Assembly (NCBI RefSeq): GCF_021917145.1
Contig: NC_061074.1
Coordinates: 13,621,772 to 13,685,771 of the forward strand
Source: Hypomesus transpacificus
Taxonomy: Eukaryota > Chordata > Actinopteri > Osmeriformes > Osmeridae
Direction: 5' to 3'
Length of the DNA: 64,000 bases
The notes beneath the pieces are model-generated. The model had not been told where the DNA came from, did no database searches, and saw only the letters and a program-made list of their open reading frames with translations. This document shows positions 1 to 25,308 of this stretch, one piece after another (position 1 is the first letter of the stretch; every line of letters starts with the position of its first letter). The position numbers and the translations under genes are program-made.

Positions 1-302
1 AGCAGCTCTGTACCCTGTTGCGTGGTCCTGTACAGACTCACTGACCAAACTGAGAGGGTGAGGCAGAGCTGCAGATGACGTGTTAAGTGTCGATGCTTAA
101 CACCAGCTGCCATAGTAAAAGACACCCAGGAAACAGAGTGGGACCCCTCCCCCTGGCCTGCTCCAGAGGGCAGCAGGGAGAACAGGGGGGGGTCGATGCA
201 GGGCTTCAGGCCACGCGATCTGCTGGAAGGACTGGACAGACTGCACCTGGCAGTAAGGATCAGCACGGACACACGGTTAGAGGACATGCTTCCCGTCTGT
301 CC

Positions 303-1540
303 CAGCTCCACTCAGAGGACATGTTTCCTCTCTGTCCCAGCTCCACTCAGAGGACATGTCTCTGTCCCAGCTCCACTCAGAGGACATGCTTCCTCTCTGT
401 CCCAGCTCCACTCAGAGGACATGTCTCTGTCCCAGCTCTACTCAGAGGACATGCTTCCTCTCTGTCCCAGCTCTACTCAGAGGACATGCCTTGTTTCTGT
501 CCCAGCTCCACTCAGAGGACATGCTTCCTCTCTGTCCCAGCTCCACTCAGAGGACATGCTTCCTGTCTGTCCCAGCTCCACTCAGAGGACATGCTTCCTC
601 TCTGTCCCAGCTCCACTCAGAGGACATGCTTCCTCTTTGTCCCAGCTCCACTCAGAGGACATGTCTCTGTCCCAGCTCCACTCAGAGGACATGCTTCCTC
701 TCTGTCCCAGCTCCACTCAGAGGACATGTCTCTGTCCCAGCTCCACTCAGAGGACATGCCTCCTCTCTGTCCCAGCTCCACTCAGAGGACATGTCTCTGT
801 CCCAGCTCCACTCAGAAGACATGCTTCCTCTCTGTCCCAGCTCCACTCAGAGGACATGCTTCCTCTCTGTCCCAGCTCCACTCAGAGGACATGCTTCCTG
901 TCTGTCCCAGCTCCACTCAGAGGACATGCTTCCTCTCTGTCCCAGCTCCACTCAGAGGACATGCTTCCTCTCTGTCCAAGCTCCACTCAGAGGACATGTC
1001 TCTGTCCAAGCTCCACTCAGAGGACATGCTTCCTCTCTGTCCCAGCTCCACTCAGAGGACATGTCTCTGTCCCAGCTCTACTCAGAGGACATGCTTCCTC
1101 TCTGTCCCAGCTCCACTCAGAGGACATGCTTCCTCTCTGTCCCAGCTCCACTCAGAGGACATGCTTCCTCTCTGTCCCAGCTCCACTCAGAGGACATGTC
1201 TCTGTCCCAGCTCCACTCAGAGGACATGCTTCCTCTCTGTCCCAGCTCCACTCAGAGGACATGTCTCTGTCCCAGCTCCACTCAGAGGACATGCTTCCTC
1301 TCTGTCCCAGCTCCACTCAGAGGACATGTCTCTGTTCCAGCTCTACTCAGAGGACATGCTTCCTCTCTGTCCCAGCTCTACTCTGAGGACATGCCTTGTT
1401 TCTGTCCCAGCTCCACTCAGAGGACATGCTTCCTCTCTGTCCCAGCTCCACTCAGAGGACATGCCTCCTCTCTGTCCCAGCTCCACTCAGAGGACATGCT
1501 TCCTCTCTGTCCCAGCTCTACTCAGAGGACATGCCTTGTC
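303..1540. repeat. Minisatellite, mixed 35-bp and 30-bp units, about 37 copies
   Basis: Tandem units begin CAGCTCCACTCAGAGGACAT and come in two lengths: 35 bp (ending GCTTCCTCTCTGTCC) and 30 bp (ending GTCTCTGTCC), interspersed. A few 35-bp units carry CCTTGTTTCTG. Unit lengths are not multiples of three and the motif has no stops on the + strand, so long meaningless open frames run through in all three + phases. It lies in a stim1 intron. Confidence 0.97.
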
Positions 1541-14691
<13,151 letters not shown>

Positions 14692-15560
14692 AACGGATGT
14701 TTGCTATGGACAAAAGGAGAAGCGCTTCATTACTACCATTTGTTAGCTGGCTAACAACATGATGCATGGACATAAAGCAGGCAAAAAAATATGTAGGCGG
14801 GGAGTGTGGCGCGTTTATACAGTATTAAGGCCCCAGACATAACTAGTTTGCTAGGTAGCTAGCTACAAGCTAACCTAGTATTGCAAGCCGGGGCTAGCTA
14901 GCCCGTACTATATGTTAGCATTCAATATTAGTATACCTAACAAACATCTCGTTTACTCACACAAATAGTTATTCTGGAAAGCATATTTCACAATACAGAG
15001 AAAACTAGCAAGATACTGTAGTCTAGACAAATAAAAAAGTGACAACTGTCTGAGCTTGTATGTACAGTACTGTCCGGGCCTGAATCGGTTAACTAGCTCT
15101 AGCTAGCTAGATAAGCTTTCCTCCAGCTATCCATCTGGTATTAAGCTATGTTGTATCTGCTGTAGATATAACTAACATGATTTACGTCTGTACATGTGTC
15201 CCATTAATTCCTGCCAAGCTAGGCATTTTGTCTTCACTTTAGTTGATAATTAACATCTATGGAGATTTCCTAACGAAATCATCGCATGCGAGTTGCTCAT
15301 TCTGCCAACCAGACAGCGATAACACAGCTAGTCAGAACACGTACTGCAAGCTAGTCCTAAATAGCTAGCAAGCTAATATAGCGTGCTGCCGCTAAAAGGT
15401 AAGACATCTGACGGGTTATACACAAGTATGTACCAAATAAAGGGTTTACCTTATCATAAACCTAAACTGCAGAGAGTGGTTTTCAGCTATGTGTTAACAT
15501 TGCAGCGCACGCCGATGCTTGGTCCCCCATAGAGAACGCGCGTCACCTTCTTTACTGTGT
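14692..15560 (-). promoter_or_regulatory. stim1: stim1 5' leader intron and non-coding first exon
   Basis: Twelve bases upstream of the stim1 ATG is an acceptor (TTTTGTCCATAG, AG at 14705-14704), so the leader is spliced. A good donor (ATAAG/GTAAAC, last exon base 15450) lies downstream of a CpG-containing stretch at about 15.5 kb that is a likely first exon and promoter. The intron between them holds no reading frame I recognise. The transcription start is inferred. Confidence 0.5.
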
Positions 15561-15599
15561 GAGACTAGCAACAGAAATTGTGACACACATACTCTACCG

Positions 15600-16533
15600 C
15601 AGAGGTGGGGATGTAACGGGCAGCGTCGGGATTTCAACTCAAGCCTGCCACCTCGAGGCTTTTGAGTTCAGCTACGGGTCTCTGTGTGACGACTGCCTTT
15701 AACGACGTCCAGGGAACATTTTTCAATAGGCTAAAGCCTATGTATCATAAAAGGGCATCTGCAAAAAGGCATCATAGGCTTGGCATTAACAACATAAAGT
15801 AGGCCTACTACTACAATAAAGTATCTTATTGATGGCCTACGGGAATTAGTGGAACGTTAACCTTTCGTCCACAGGTTGTTCAGCAGGGGAGAAAAATAAT
15901 AATTTGCGATAGGCTAGTAGACCTAAACAAATAGTAGTCTGTATTAGACATAGACAAAACCCCAGATTAGACAGGATTCCACTGTAAACCAACCCCAAAT
16001 TCGCATTAGGCAGGATCTTGGTGTAGGCTACGCTTTCAAGCTGTTTGCTGAATATAAAGATGAAGGTGTTTGATTGAAAAAATCGATCGTGTCATAAACA
16101 TGTAATTGTTCTGGGTCTGAGTAACTGCACACCGCATTTTAAATGTAGCCTACGCCAAGAAGTTCATGAAGTTCAACTGCAAGAGCGGACCATTCGCAAA
16201 CGAGCCATCACTTCCTCAAACTCATAAGGACTTCTGCCTTGACTTTTTTCTGGTTAAGAGAATTACAGAAAAGGACCGTAGGTTGTCTGGATCAAGATAC
16301 AGTTAAAGGTATGCTTGTTTTTTTTATAGACTAGCCTACTTCACAATGTTTAATAAATGTAAAACATGGATTGCGCCTGCGTGCTGCATAACCTTAGTTT
16401 ATTGATTAATAAGCGCTTTCAGAAGGAGATAAAAGCAATCGGGAGTTTGAGAGTAATATATATTAGTCGCTGAAAGGAACCACTCAACAGTATTTTAATG
16501 TATTTCAGGGCTCTGAGACGGAAAGGGATTAGA
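15600..16533 (+). promoter_or_regulatory. rhog: rhog upstream region with spliced leader
   Basis: A donor at 16308/16309 (TTAAAG/GTATGC) and an acceptor at 16508/16509 (TATTTCAG/GGCTCT) define a roughly 200-bp leader intron. The 25 bp after the acceptor lead directly to the ATG at 16534. The inferred non-coding exon is about 16190-16308. The stim1 and rhog starts face away from each other with roughly 0.6 kb between, so control elements may be shared. Confidence 0.5.
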
Positions 16534-17109
16534 ATGCAGAGCATCAAGTGTGTGGTGGTTGGGGATGGTGCGGTGGGTAAGACCTGTCTGCTGATCTCAC
16601 ACACCACCAGCGCTTTCCCTAATGAGTACATCCCCACGGTGTTTGACAACTACAGCTCCCAGGTGACAGTGGACAACAGGACAATTAGCCTCAACCTTTG
16701 GGACACTGCTGGACAGGAGGAGTATGACCGTCTACGCACCCTCTCCTATCCCCAAACCAACGTTTTTGTCATCTGCTTTTCCATCGCCAGCCCGCCTTCC
16801 TATGAGAATGTCAAGCACAAGTGGCATCCAGAGGTTACCCATCATTGCCCAAATGTGCCCATTCTTCTTGTTGGCACCAAAAGCGACCTGCGCAACGATG
16901 AAGGAGTCCTGAAGAAGTTGAAGGACCAGAACCAGACAACCATCACCCAAGCACAGGGCGCTGCCCTGGCCAAGCAAATCCACGCCCTGAAGTACCTGGA
17001 ATGCTCTGCCCTCAACCAAGAGGGAATAAAACAGGTGTTTGATGAAGCTGTGCGTGCTTTTCTCAATCCACAACCACTACCGACCAAAAAAACATGTACA
17101 ATATTATAG
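16534..17109 (+). CDS. rhog: rhog, Rho-family small GTPase
   Basis: RhoG is a membrane-anchored GTPase that acts through ELMO/DOCK to activate Rac. The 191-residue protein is uninterrupted. It has the P-loop GDGAVGKT (10-17), effector loop [10 protein letters not shown], switch [14 protein letters not shown], NKxD equivalent GTKSD and SAK equivalent [13 protein letters not shown] and [19 protein letters not shown] are RhoG-like rather than Rac1-like. The C-terminus is CTIL, a CaaX box whose final Leu predicts geranylgeranylation. Only two lysines precede it, a weak basic patch compared with Rac1. Residues 22-23 are SH where mammals have CY (RhoG) or SY (Rac1). I start at MQSIKCVVV because the in-frame ATG 36 bp upstream lies before the splice acceptor. 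The coding region is one exon, as in mammals. Confidence 0.95.
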   Translation: MQSIKCVVVGDGAVGKTCLLISHTTSAFPNEYIPTVFDNYSSQVTVDNRTISLNLWDTAGQEEYDRLRTLSYPQTNVFVICFSIASPPSYENVKHKWHPEVTHHCPNVPILLVGTKSDLRNDEGVLKKLKDQNQTTITQAQGAALAKQIHALKYLECSALNQEGIKQVFDEAVRAFLNPQPLPTKKTCTIL

Positions 17110-18642
17110 TGACAATAGACAGAACCAAAAATCACAAATCAAACAAGGTACATTTATTTACTTGCATTATGTACATATGGTTTTAAAACTGATTGTGTTT
17201 ATGTGCTTGATTTAAAATTTGCAGTTACCAGATATTTACAATTGATCATTGAAGTAAACTGTTGGCAGTGACTTTAACAATAATTGAACATCTCAAAAGT
17301 CAGGAAAAATCATGAATCCACAATAATATCCCATATCTTGTACCAATGGTTTCTGATATTGCAATGGTTGTTTTATAAAAGTGGAATTGAATGTGCACAT
17401 TTTCACATTGTGTAAATGATTTTCTTCAACACCCTTTGGTCAATCAGTGATTCTATGGTGATGTGTGTTGCAAACCAACCACAGAGTTATTACACTGTTC
17501 CTTCTTTGAAATCGCTGAGTTCTAGATTTAAAAGAGGAAATACAGAGGCCTTTGATTAAAGACATGATATATTTTTCCTATCGTGGTCATTAGTTAGACA
17601 GAGAAAGAAAGAATACAAGGAACCCTGCCAGTCAGTAACTTCCCCCTGAAAGTCCATAGCTTGCTTTCTATTTTAGATTTGAATGAGTGAGGTTTCACAA
17701 AAGTTCAACATTAGTATTATCATTAGTATTATCTGACCAAAATCTTAGTATGGTTTGTCTCTGTTTATAGCAGACACCCTGTTTCACTGCAAGGAAATGT
17801 GTCACATACTTAAGTCACTTTAATGTAAAGAAGTGTGATTGTAGATCTCTGACCACCTACAAATTCAGTGTTGGATTAACACTTGCTACTGTCCCACCTG
17901 GTTGACATAATCATGGTTCTCTCAAATGTGCTGAATGAAGTGTATGACTCAGTCGGGTTTTTGTAGAAGTGAAAATCAATGAACAGCAAAAGATTGCTGT
18001 TCCATCCTGTTTCTCATTTGATAGTAAAATAAGGCATCAGTGTCTATACTTACTGGCAGGAACACTACAAATAACACATCCTCATTGTTGCAGCATTGAT
18101 GTATAATATGAAGTAACAATAATATCTCTCCTCTCTCCCTCTATCACTCCATCTGCTTCACCAACCAGGAAGTTAATTTACATGCAGACTTCTGTAATTT
18201 CAGCTAGAGTATGTGTGACCATAAGATCTGAGTATCGTATAGATATTGAGATCTATTGAGAAACATTAGTTGTTGCCAATAACCTTCTGTATGGAAAAAA
18301 ACTGTATTATATCATGATTTGTCCTCTGCACTTTACTAATGTGTGAGATTTGAAGATGTTTGCACTACAATTCATTTGTTCCCGTCAGAAGAAGGAAAAA
18401 ACATGCGTGTCTGGCTAACCAACAGCAGTGACCCTCGAATGGCCACAGCACTGTCGAACGAATGAGTTTATACCTTTCCAGTGCAGTATACTTTATGCAA
18501 ATTGTCTATGTCCAGTGTCATGAGGTCCTTATTAACATATATGAAACAAAACATCTTCCTGCGTTCCCAGTGTGGCAGAGGGATCAGAGTCTGGTGGGGG
18601 CTGGGAGGTTGTTGAACTGGTGCTGCCACCTCGATTCCCCAG
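17110..18642. other. Convergent 3' regions of rhog and pgap2
   Basis: AT-rich non-coding sequence between the two stop codons. No arrays, transposon ends or coding homology were recognised. 3'UTR boundaries cannot be set by eye. Confidence 0.5.
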
Positions 18643-20387
18643 TCAGAAGTCTTTTTCTTCTGCTACTGACAGAATCACTACCTCTCTGCTTTTGAAGTCC
18701 CAGAATGCAGTTAGGTGAAAGGCCATATTTGACAAAACAACCAGATACTCAAACAGGGAGAACAAAGTGTAGCCTGTGAAAGTCAGATAAGAAAGGAGGC
18801 TACTAACAATACCACCACCATGGGCACACCTACACTGCAATGAAAGGAAGACCTTGTAATAACGTTAAATATGTATATCATACTTACTCCCAGGTTCACA
18901 ATACATATTGTGTTTCCAGTAAAAGTAAGCAGCGAGGAAGCAGAAAGACACGTTGAGAGTCAAGAACCGGATCTTCCAGTGATAGGATTTAAGGTCCTAT
19001 GAAGAAAAAGATATATGTCTGACAGCACCAGGATACATTTGTGTGTCTGTCACTTTGAGTGCAGGTGACTGGCACAGTATGGATGGAATGATAATACACA
19101 TGGTTAACTGATTCCTAAACATGACAGCAGTCTGTATGACACTGCAGCAGAGACATGATGAGGTAGCAGTTCTGTTGGGGAAGCACGCATTTCATGGTGA
19201 AAGAAGCCTCCTATTTCCACCACATCCTTTCACCGCAACAAGGGGCATGTCACAGTAACCATGTGTCTCAAGCAACATCATTTCCTCATTACACAAAGAG
19301 TGTTACTACAGAGGTCCTAAAATTGCCCACCACCACCAACTTGCAGACAGACACAGTGCATGCATGTCCATACTGTTGATTCCCCCAAAAGATCTACTGT
19401 GTATCATGTAAAATACTGCCACCCCATGGCTGCTGTGTGATAGTGCATCTCAACTACAATGTGCAGCACCCACCTGGGTCTTCATGTCTATCCATTCTCT
19501 TGAGGGAAAAAAAAATTGGCAAATACATTTGGGTTTTTGGGGGGAACAACTGTTCTGAACAAATATTTCTAATCATGCAACATAGTTAACATTGGACATG
19601 GGACTGGAGATGTTGTGATGACAAAAGAGGAAGTGGAGGAAGCAGCACCTCACCTCGGGGCTCAGAGAGTACTTTTTGATAATATTCCAGAGTCGGCATG
19701 TTATCAACATGTAAACTAGAGAACTGAAGATGAACAGGACGAAACCTTCCTTATGGACAACTAGGGAAAAACCATCATGATGAAGGAAGAAAAACAGTGT
19801 TACTGTCAGGTAGTCTATTGATTAGGCTTGAATGAATGTATTCAGATGAAATGTGTAAATGTTGAGAATGAAAGAGGCCACTCACAGTAGGTCTCGTTAG
19901 AGGACACGTAAGAGAGCAGCAAGAGACCAAAGGTTTCAGTGAGCGCACACACCAGGTTCCCACTGTAGAGCAGCCACTGTGGGAACCTGGAGGAGAAGCG
20001 ACTCTTGTAGAGGTTAAAGTAGGACACGGCCACAAGGAACCGAGGAGCAGAGTGCAGCCCGATGCAGACACGCCAGATATGGCACTCTGGACTCTGACTT
20101 ATGGAGGCACTGATTGATGGTAAATAATTAGGAACCTAAAATCATGGAAAGCGATCATTAGAGACAGGTTGATTAAAATGGTCAAATGCAGGGCAATTTG
20201 TAGATATCTTAAAAATGATTACCTGGCAATGTGTACCGGTTGAATCTTCAAAATGGAAAACGGAGGATATAAAGATGCATGACGTTAGACCAAGTAGTGG
20301 TAGACTCACTGTGCTCACAACACATGAGGAAAAGGATAATCTAATCAGGGGCTTTTCATGCCCCAGGGTGTTAGGCGCTTGCAGCAT
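18643..20387 (-). CDS. pgap2: pgap2, GPI-anchor remodelling membrane protein
   Basis: PGAP2 (Frag1/DRAM/Sfk1 family) acts in the Golgi in fatty-acid remodelling of GPI anchors. Five coding exons: 20387-20223, 20135-19886, 19760-19654, 18996-18888, 18773-18643. All are GT-AG, in frame, and give 253 residues, against 254 in human. Matches to human run throughout: RLSFSSC..., VPNYLPSIS, WRVCIGLHSAPRFLVA, LLLLSYVSSNETY, KSYHWKIRF and finally YLVVLSNMAFHLTAFWDF. Several hydrophobic helices are visible. The ATG is preceded by an acceptor (CACTAG/G), so the leader is spliced. rhog is convergent and chrna10 divergent from it. Confidence 0.94.
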
Positions 20388-21412
20388 CCTAGTGTGGATC
20401 AGGACAATAGGCCAACTGATAGGCTATACATTGAATGCTAATGTTCAATTGGTGAAACTATTGCTGAAAACCAAAGATGCCTCAAAGGCAAACAATAAAA
20501 ATATATAGTTTTTCATATTAATTTTTGTTTTTCGTAGATAATATCGCGATCACACAACTACTAAAGATAACACAATATCTGCTAAGGAGATAACGACGTT
20601 CAAAAACGCTGAAAAGGTCCAACACGTTTTCTCACGTAGGTCTCCTCTCAACAACATAACATCTTCACAACCAGGAGAACACGGATGGTCCTCTTGCTGT
20701 AGCCTATCCTATCACCACAATCGTTCCAATATGGGTCAATATCTATTTCACAAAAATGCATTTGTTCTTTAACAGCGGATAACACAAGATGTCTGGAAAC
20801 AGATTCGGAGAAATGTTTCTGGTGGTATGCAACCCGGAAGAGAAAGCCTACGCACGGTCAGTGCGCAGGCATTACTGTATATGAGGCAGTGATGCTCTTT
20901 CAATCATAAAGCATAAACCATTTATTTCAAAGAATTGTGGCAATGGGTAGGCTACTTGATGATCATGTAGCCAACGTCGATTCCACGATTGGTAGGCTAG
21001 CATCTAGGCTGTCAGTGAGAATGTAAAACAGAATTTTTGGGAACTCTCCATGGTGCTACTTCGGGGGAGTTTAATAAAGCCTATTTAATATTCGTATTAA
21101 GGAAATTCTGCAATATTTTACAGGGATAAATCCTATAACTTGTTAAAAATTCAATTATAAAAACTTCTCTAATCGTTGTTATTTCATAGAGTTGTTTCAC
21201 ATAATCACTACAGGCTCGAGTAACTTGAACCTGACTATTCTGTCATATGTCCCGCCTTTCCTGTCCTCTCATTCACACACAACAGTTTCTTGGTAAAGCA
21301 CAGTGACTTTTCTGCACCAATCAACCTATTTCAATCATAGCGTCGCTGAAAGGATCATCTGGGGTAATATTTTCTTTGTTCTCTAAGTTAAATACATGAA
21401 AACTGCAGCAAC
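20388..21412. promoter_or_regulatory. Head-to-head pgap2/chrna10 promoter interval
   Basis: The two first coding exons are 1,025 bp apart on opposite strands. On the minus strand a possible leader donor (CTAC/GTGAGAA) lies near 20632, placing a pgap2 start near 20.7-20.83 kb, where CpGs cluster. chrna10 must then start within roughly the next 0.6 kb. I see no TATA box I would commit to. Confidence 0.45.
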
Positions 21413-24400
21413 ATGAAACTATGGGGAATACACGCGTCATTAAGTTTACTTCTAAGTATCGAAATTGTTCCAGGTAAGTTACCGGTTTCATTTTCTCTTT
21501 TGCGGAAAATAAGAAATTGTAAACCTACAACATAAAAAAACAATATTTAACCTGTATTTAAGATAATAATTATGTAAACAATAAGAATACCTTTTGTTTT
21601 TAGAGTAGGGATGGGAGCCTTCGTGAGATGGTAGCAACAGTACTGAACTATCTTATTCTATAAAATAACTGCAGTTTAGTGTAAATTTGAAGCGGTTTTT
21701 AATTTGTTTCACAGAACTAAATCTAGATATTCTGTATTTTAGGTCACACATTCCTAATTGATAGTCATGCAACAAGGAGATAAAAACGGAATTGCTGTTG
21801 TGTCGTCTAATTAAACACATTGCAGAGATATTACGGCTGATTTAATGGTCCTTCAGAGCTGTTTTGTAGACTCTGGAAACTTCTAGCCTGTCCAGTTGTT
21901 AAGGGATTTTCTTATCACTGTAATCCCGTGTCCTTTCTCTGCAAAAGGCATTATTGAAAACAGAAAAGCAGTGTCAACATCTGGCTAACCTAAATCCACT
22001 GTATACATCATAAACAGCTGACTTATCTGGCAAGGGTTGGTTTTTGTCGTCCCAGCTCAGTAAACAGCGCGTCAGAGTCCACAAAACATTACATTTATTG
22101 TAATATTTACAACAAATCTAATCTGACGTTGTACAATAGGTCCAGTAGTTTTTGGATTACAGGGGAAATCAACACAATCTTGAGCGTCATGCTTGTGTAT
22201 AAAGGCAGATTGACATTATCTCTTACCATAGATTCTGAAGGGTAATCTGCCCTCAAATCCCCCAACTCACAGTGTGCTGCACCATCTGCCATGTGTTTGA
22301 ATGTTCCCTGAAACCCTACAACATTTGCATGCATTTGCCACTCTCCTTAACACACAGATCTGTTTGTTAACCCATCGCATGATATATAACTATACTATCT
22401 GTTTATTTTGTAAAGTATTTTCTCTCTCTAACTTGGTCAGTCTGTTGGAGTGCTCATGGAAAATACGCACAGAAGCTGCTGAAGGATTTGTTCAGCAACT
22501 ACACCAGTGCTCTGAGGCCGGTGGAAGACACAGACAACATCCTGAATGTCACCTTGCAGATCACCCTGTCACAAATCATTGACATGGTAAAATCTGAGAT
22601 ATATAATTTTATTGTGGTGGTACAATAACCTCTATGTTCACACATTGCATATGTATTTATCTTCACATTCATATTCAGAATATTCTTAATCAGGTCAAGT
22701 AACCCAGAATAACAGGTTATCGACAGAACAATTGCTGGTCAGAGGACAGATAAAGGCAGAAAAAGTTTAACGCTATTTCATCTATTTCAGGATGAACGCA
22801 ACCAGATATTGACAGCATATTTGTGGATCCGGCAGGTGTGGACAGATTCCTACCTCACCTGGGATAAAGATGACTATGATGGGCTTGATACCATCCGTAT
22901 ACCTGGTAGTTATGTATGGAGACCTGACATTGTCCTATATAACAAGTAGGTCGGAATGGTATTGAGAGACAGAGAGAGAGCTCTCAACTTTGACTATTCA
23001 CGTTGACGGGAGGCACAAGCTGAACATTCCTTGAAGTTATTTGTTCATGGGAGTGTTCAGAAGGTGGTGAGCGGGCTGAAGGAGATGACGCTCCATGATA
23101 GCTTCTCAAACTGCCTGTCTTGTGCCTTTACTGTCCCTCGTATTGAGTAGTAGCTACTTTATTAGTCAAAACTGAGAGTGGGTTTGAATTGATCTTGTAT
23201 CTGTTCCTTTATAATGTAAGTTACATTTGATGAGAAAACAAGACTACATTAAACATACAAGACATGACTAAACGGATATGCATTCATCACAGTCACGCTC
23301 CACACTTCATTTGCATCTCGCTCCTCCTTTCTCCCAGTAGTAACGTCTGTGTATTGCAGTGCAGATGACCATTTCACAGTCCCCATGCACACCAATGTGG
23401 TTATCAGACATGACGGACAGATCATGTGGGACTCCCCGGCCATCACCAAGAGCTCCTGCAAGGTGGACGTGTCCTACTTCCCCTTTGATTCCCAGCAGTG
23501 CCGATTCACCTACGGTTCCTGGACCTACAATGGGAACCAGCTGGACATCACGAATGCCCTGGACAGTGCGGACATAGCTGACCTGGTGGAGAACGTGGAG
23601 TGGGAGATTCTGGGAATGCCTGCTAAGAAGAACGTCATTCTGTACGGGTGCTGTGCCGAGCCTTACCCTGACGTGACCTACACCCTCAAACTCAAGCGGA
23701 GGGCCTCCTTCTACATCTTCAACCTGCTCATTCCGTGCGTGATGATCTCCTTCCTGGCTCCTCTGGGATTCTATCTGCCCGCTGACTCTGGTGAGAAGGT
23801 GTCCCTAGGGGTGACAGTGATGCTGGCTCTCACAGTCTTCCAGCTGCTGGTGGCAGAGATCATGCCTCCCTCGGAGAATGTCCCACTTATTGGTGAGTGC
23901 AATGATGTTTCAGTCATAGAAATGTTTCAGTGCACTTTTCCTGAAATGCTATTCATTATAATCAACATTGTATATATGTATCCATCTCTGTGGACCGTTT
24001 GTAACTAAACCCATGGAGCTGTGAATATGAAGTCTTGTTAATTCTGTTCATGTTTTTCTATATCTTCTCCCCTTAGGAAAATATTACATTTCCACAATGA
24101 CCATGATAACAGCGTCCACTGCCTTGACCATTTTCATCATGAACATCCACCACTGCGGCCCAGATGCTAAACCTGTGCCCAAATGGGCTAAAAAGGTCAT
24201 CCTGCAATACCTGGCACGTGTGTGCTTTGTTTATGAAGTGGGGGAAAATTGCTTGTCTGTCCAGCCAGAGAAACAGGAGCCTCCTCCCCAACCGAAAAGA
24301 GACAACTGCTGCATGAACGGACAAGCAGGCAGAGAGGACTTCCGGGTGCGGGTGGAGGGAGGCTTGGAGGCGGTGATCCCCGAGGTGAGAGAGGACTTGG

Positions 24401-24768
24401 ATCAGATGATGAGCCCCACTGGCTCCATGGGGAGGAACCCCACCAACCACTACAGCGCCTGGAGGAATGGCGTGTTCATGAGTCTGGACTGTGGGGACAC
24501 GTTGAGGTCAGCCAGGCGGAGCAGGAAAGGAGGTGTGAGTGACAGAGTTGGGGAAGAGGTCCCGTGCCAAAGTCAATGCGCGTGTCAGCAGCAGCAGCTC
24601 CTCAGGAATATGGAGTACATCGCCAACTGCTACCGTGATCAGAGGGCCACACAGAAAAGAACTGGGGAGTGGAAGAAGGTGGCCAAGGTGTTAGACCGCT
24701 TCTTCATGTGGATGTTTTTCATCATGGTCTTCCTCATGAGCTTGCTTATCGTGGGGAAGGCAATTTAA
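21413..24768 (+). CDS. chrna10: chrna10, nicotinic acetylcholine receptor alpha-10 subunit
   Basis: A Cys-loop ligand-gated cation channel subunit; alpha-9/alpha-10 receptors mediate efferent inhibition of hair cells. Five coding exons: 21413-21473, 22441-22586, 22791-22945, 23360-23892, 24077-24768. All are GT-AG and in phase, total 528 residues. Features in order: signal peptide; Cys-loop C154-C168; vicinal C218-C219, which marks an alpha subunit; M1 about 238-261; M2 about 266-288 ([19 protein letters not shown]); M3 from [19 protein letters not shown]; cytoplasmic loop; M4 [29 protein letters not shown] and LSQIIDMDERNQ resemble alpha-10 more than alpha-9, and the pgap2/rhog/stim1 neighbourhood agrees. 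A first ATG 16 bp upstream stops after six codons. The TAA stop sits in the TTAA flank of a MITE. Confidence 0.94.
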
Positions 24769-25308
24769 AGATCCCATGACATGCTGTTTTTGGATGCTTT
24801 TATATAGACCTTAGTGGTCCCCTAATACTGTATCTGAAGTCTCTTTCCAGAAATTCAGCCTTGGTGCAGAATTACAGCCACTACGAGCAGTCCCACAATG
24901 AGCTTTCCTCAGAAATAGCTGTTTCGGTGTCTGTAGCTTTAAATGCTATGAGGAAGAAAGAGATGGGGCTAACTGCCATGCTTCGGTCGTTTGCAAGCCA
25001 TGATGTCTCGAGGAAAAAACAATGTTGTGCTAACATGGTCTTAGCTAATTTTTTCATTGGTGGGCCAAATTTTCTGTGTGGGCAAGACAGAGAAAGGGGA
25101 GGTAACCTTCCTCCTTGTGACATCACAAGGAGCGGATTTTCAAAACCGAGCGTTTGAGCTTTCATTTTCTCAAAGGCGGAGAAGAATACCCAGGTCTTGG
25201 TTTACACCTATTGAAATTTCTAGCCACTGGGGGACCAATGGCAGGTTAAGGGAACTCATATTAATGTTAAATAACCTCCTAAAGTGAAGTTTTCATGTCT
25301 TGGAACCT
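24769..25308. mobile_element. TTAA-flanked MITE (piggyBac-like), about 540 bp
   Basis: Ends are AGATCCCATGACATG and, read inward from the right, AGGTTCCAAGACATG. TTAA lies on each side (24765-24768 and 25309-25312). There is no coding capacity. The internal sequence resembles a repeat I recall as common in teleost genomes. The left TTAA contains the chrna10 stop codon TAA. The family assignment rests on TTAA flanks and inverted ends only. Confidence 0.75.

Noticed and set aside
303-1540. CRISPR-like regular array
   Set aside because: Units are contiguous and near identical with no unique spacers, and the host is a vertebrate.
19475-19498. A 25-bp micro-exon in pgap2 (CTCAAG/...CCCAG/GTGGGT)
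   Set aside because: Flanking exons already join in frame and align to human PGAP2 without a gap; 25 bp would break the frame.
24861-25287. Small open frames downstream of chrna10
   Set aside because: They lie within the TTAA-flanked MITE and overlap on both strands without codon structure.
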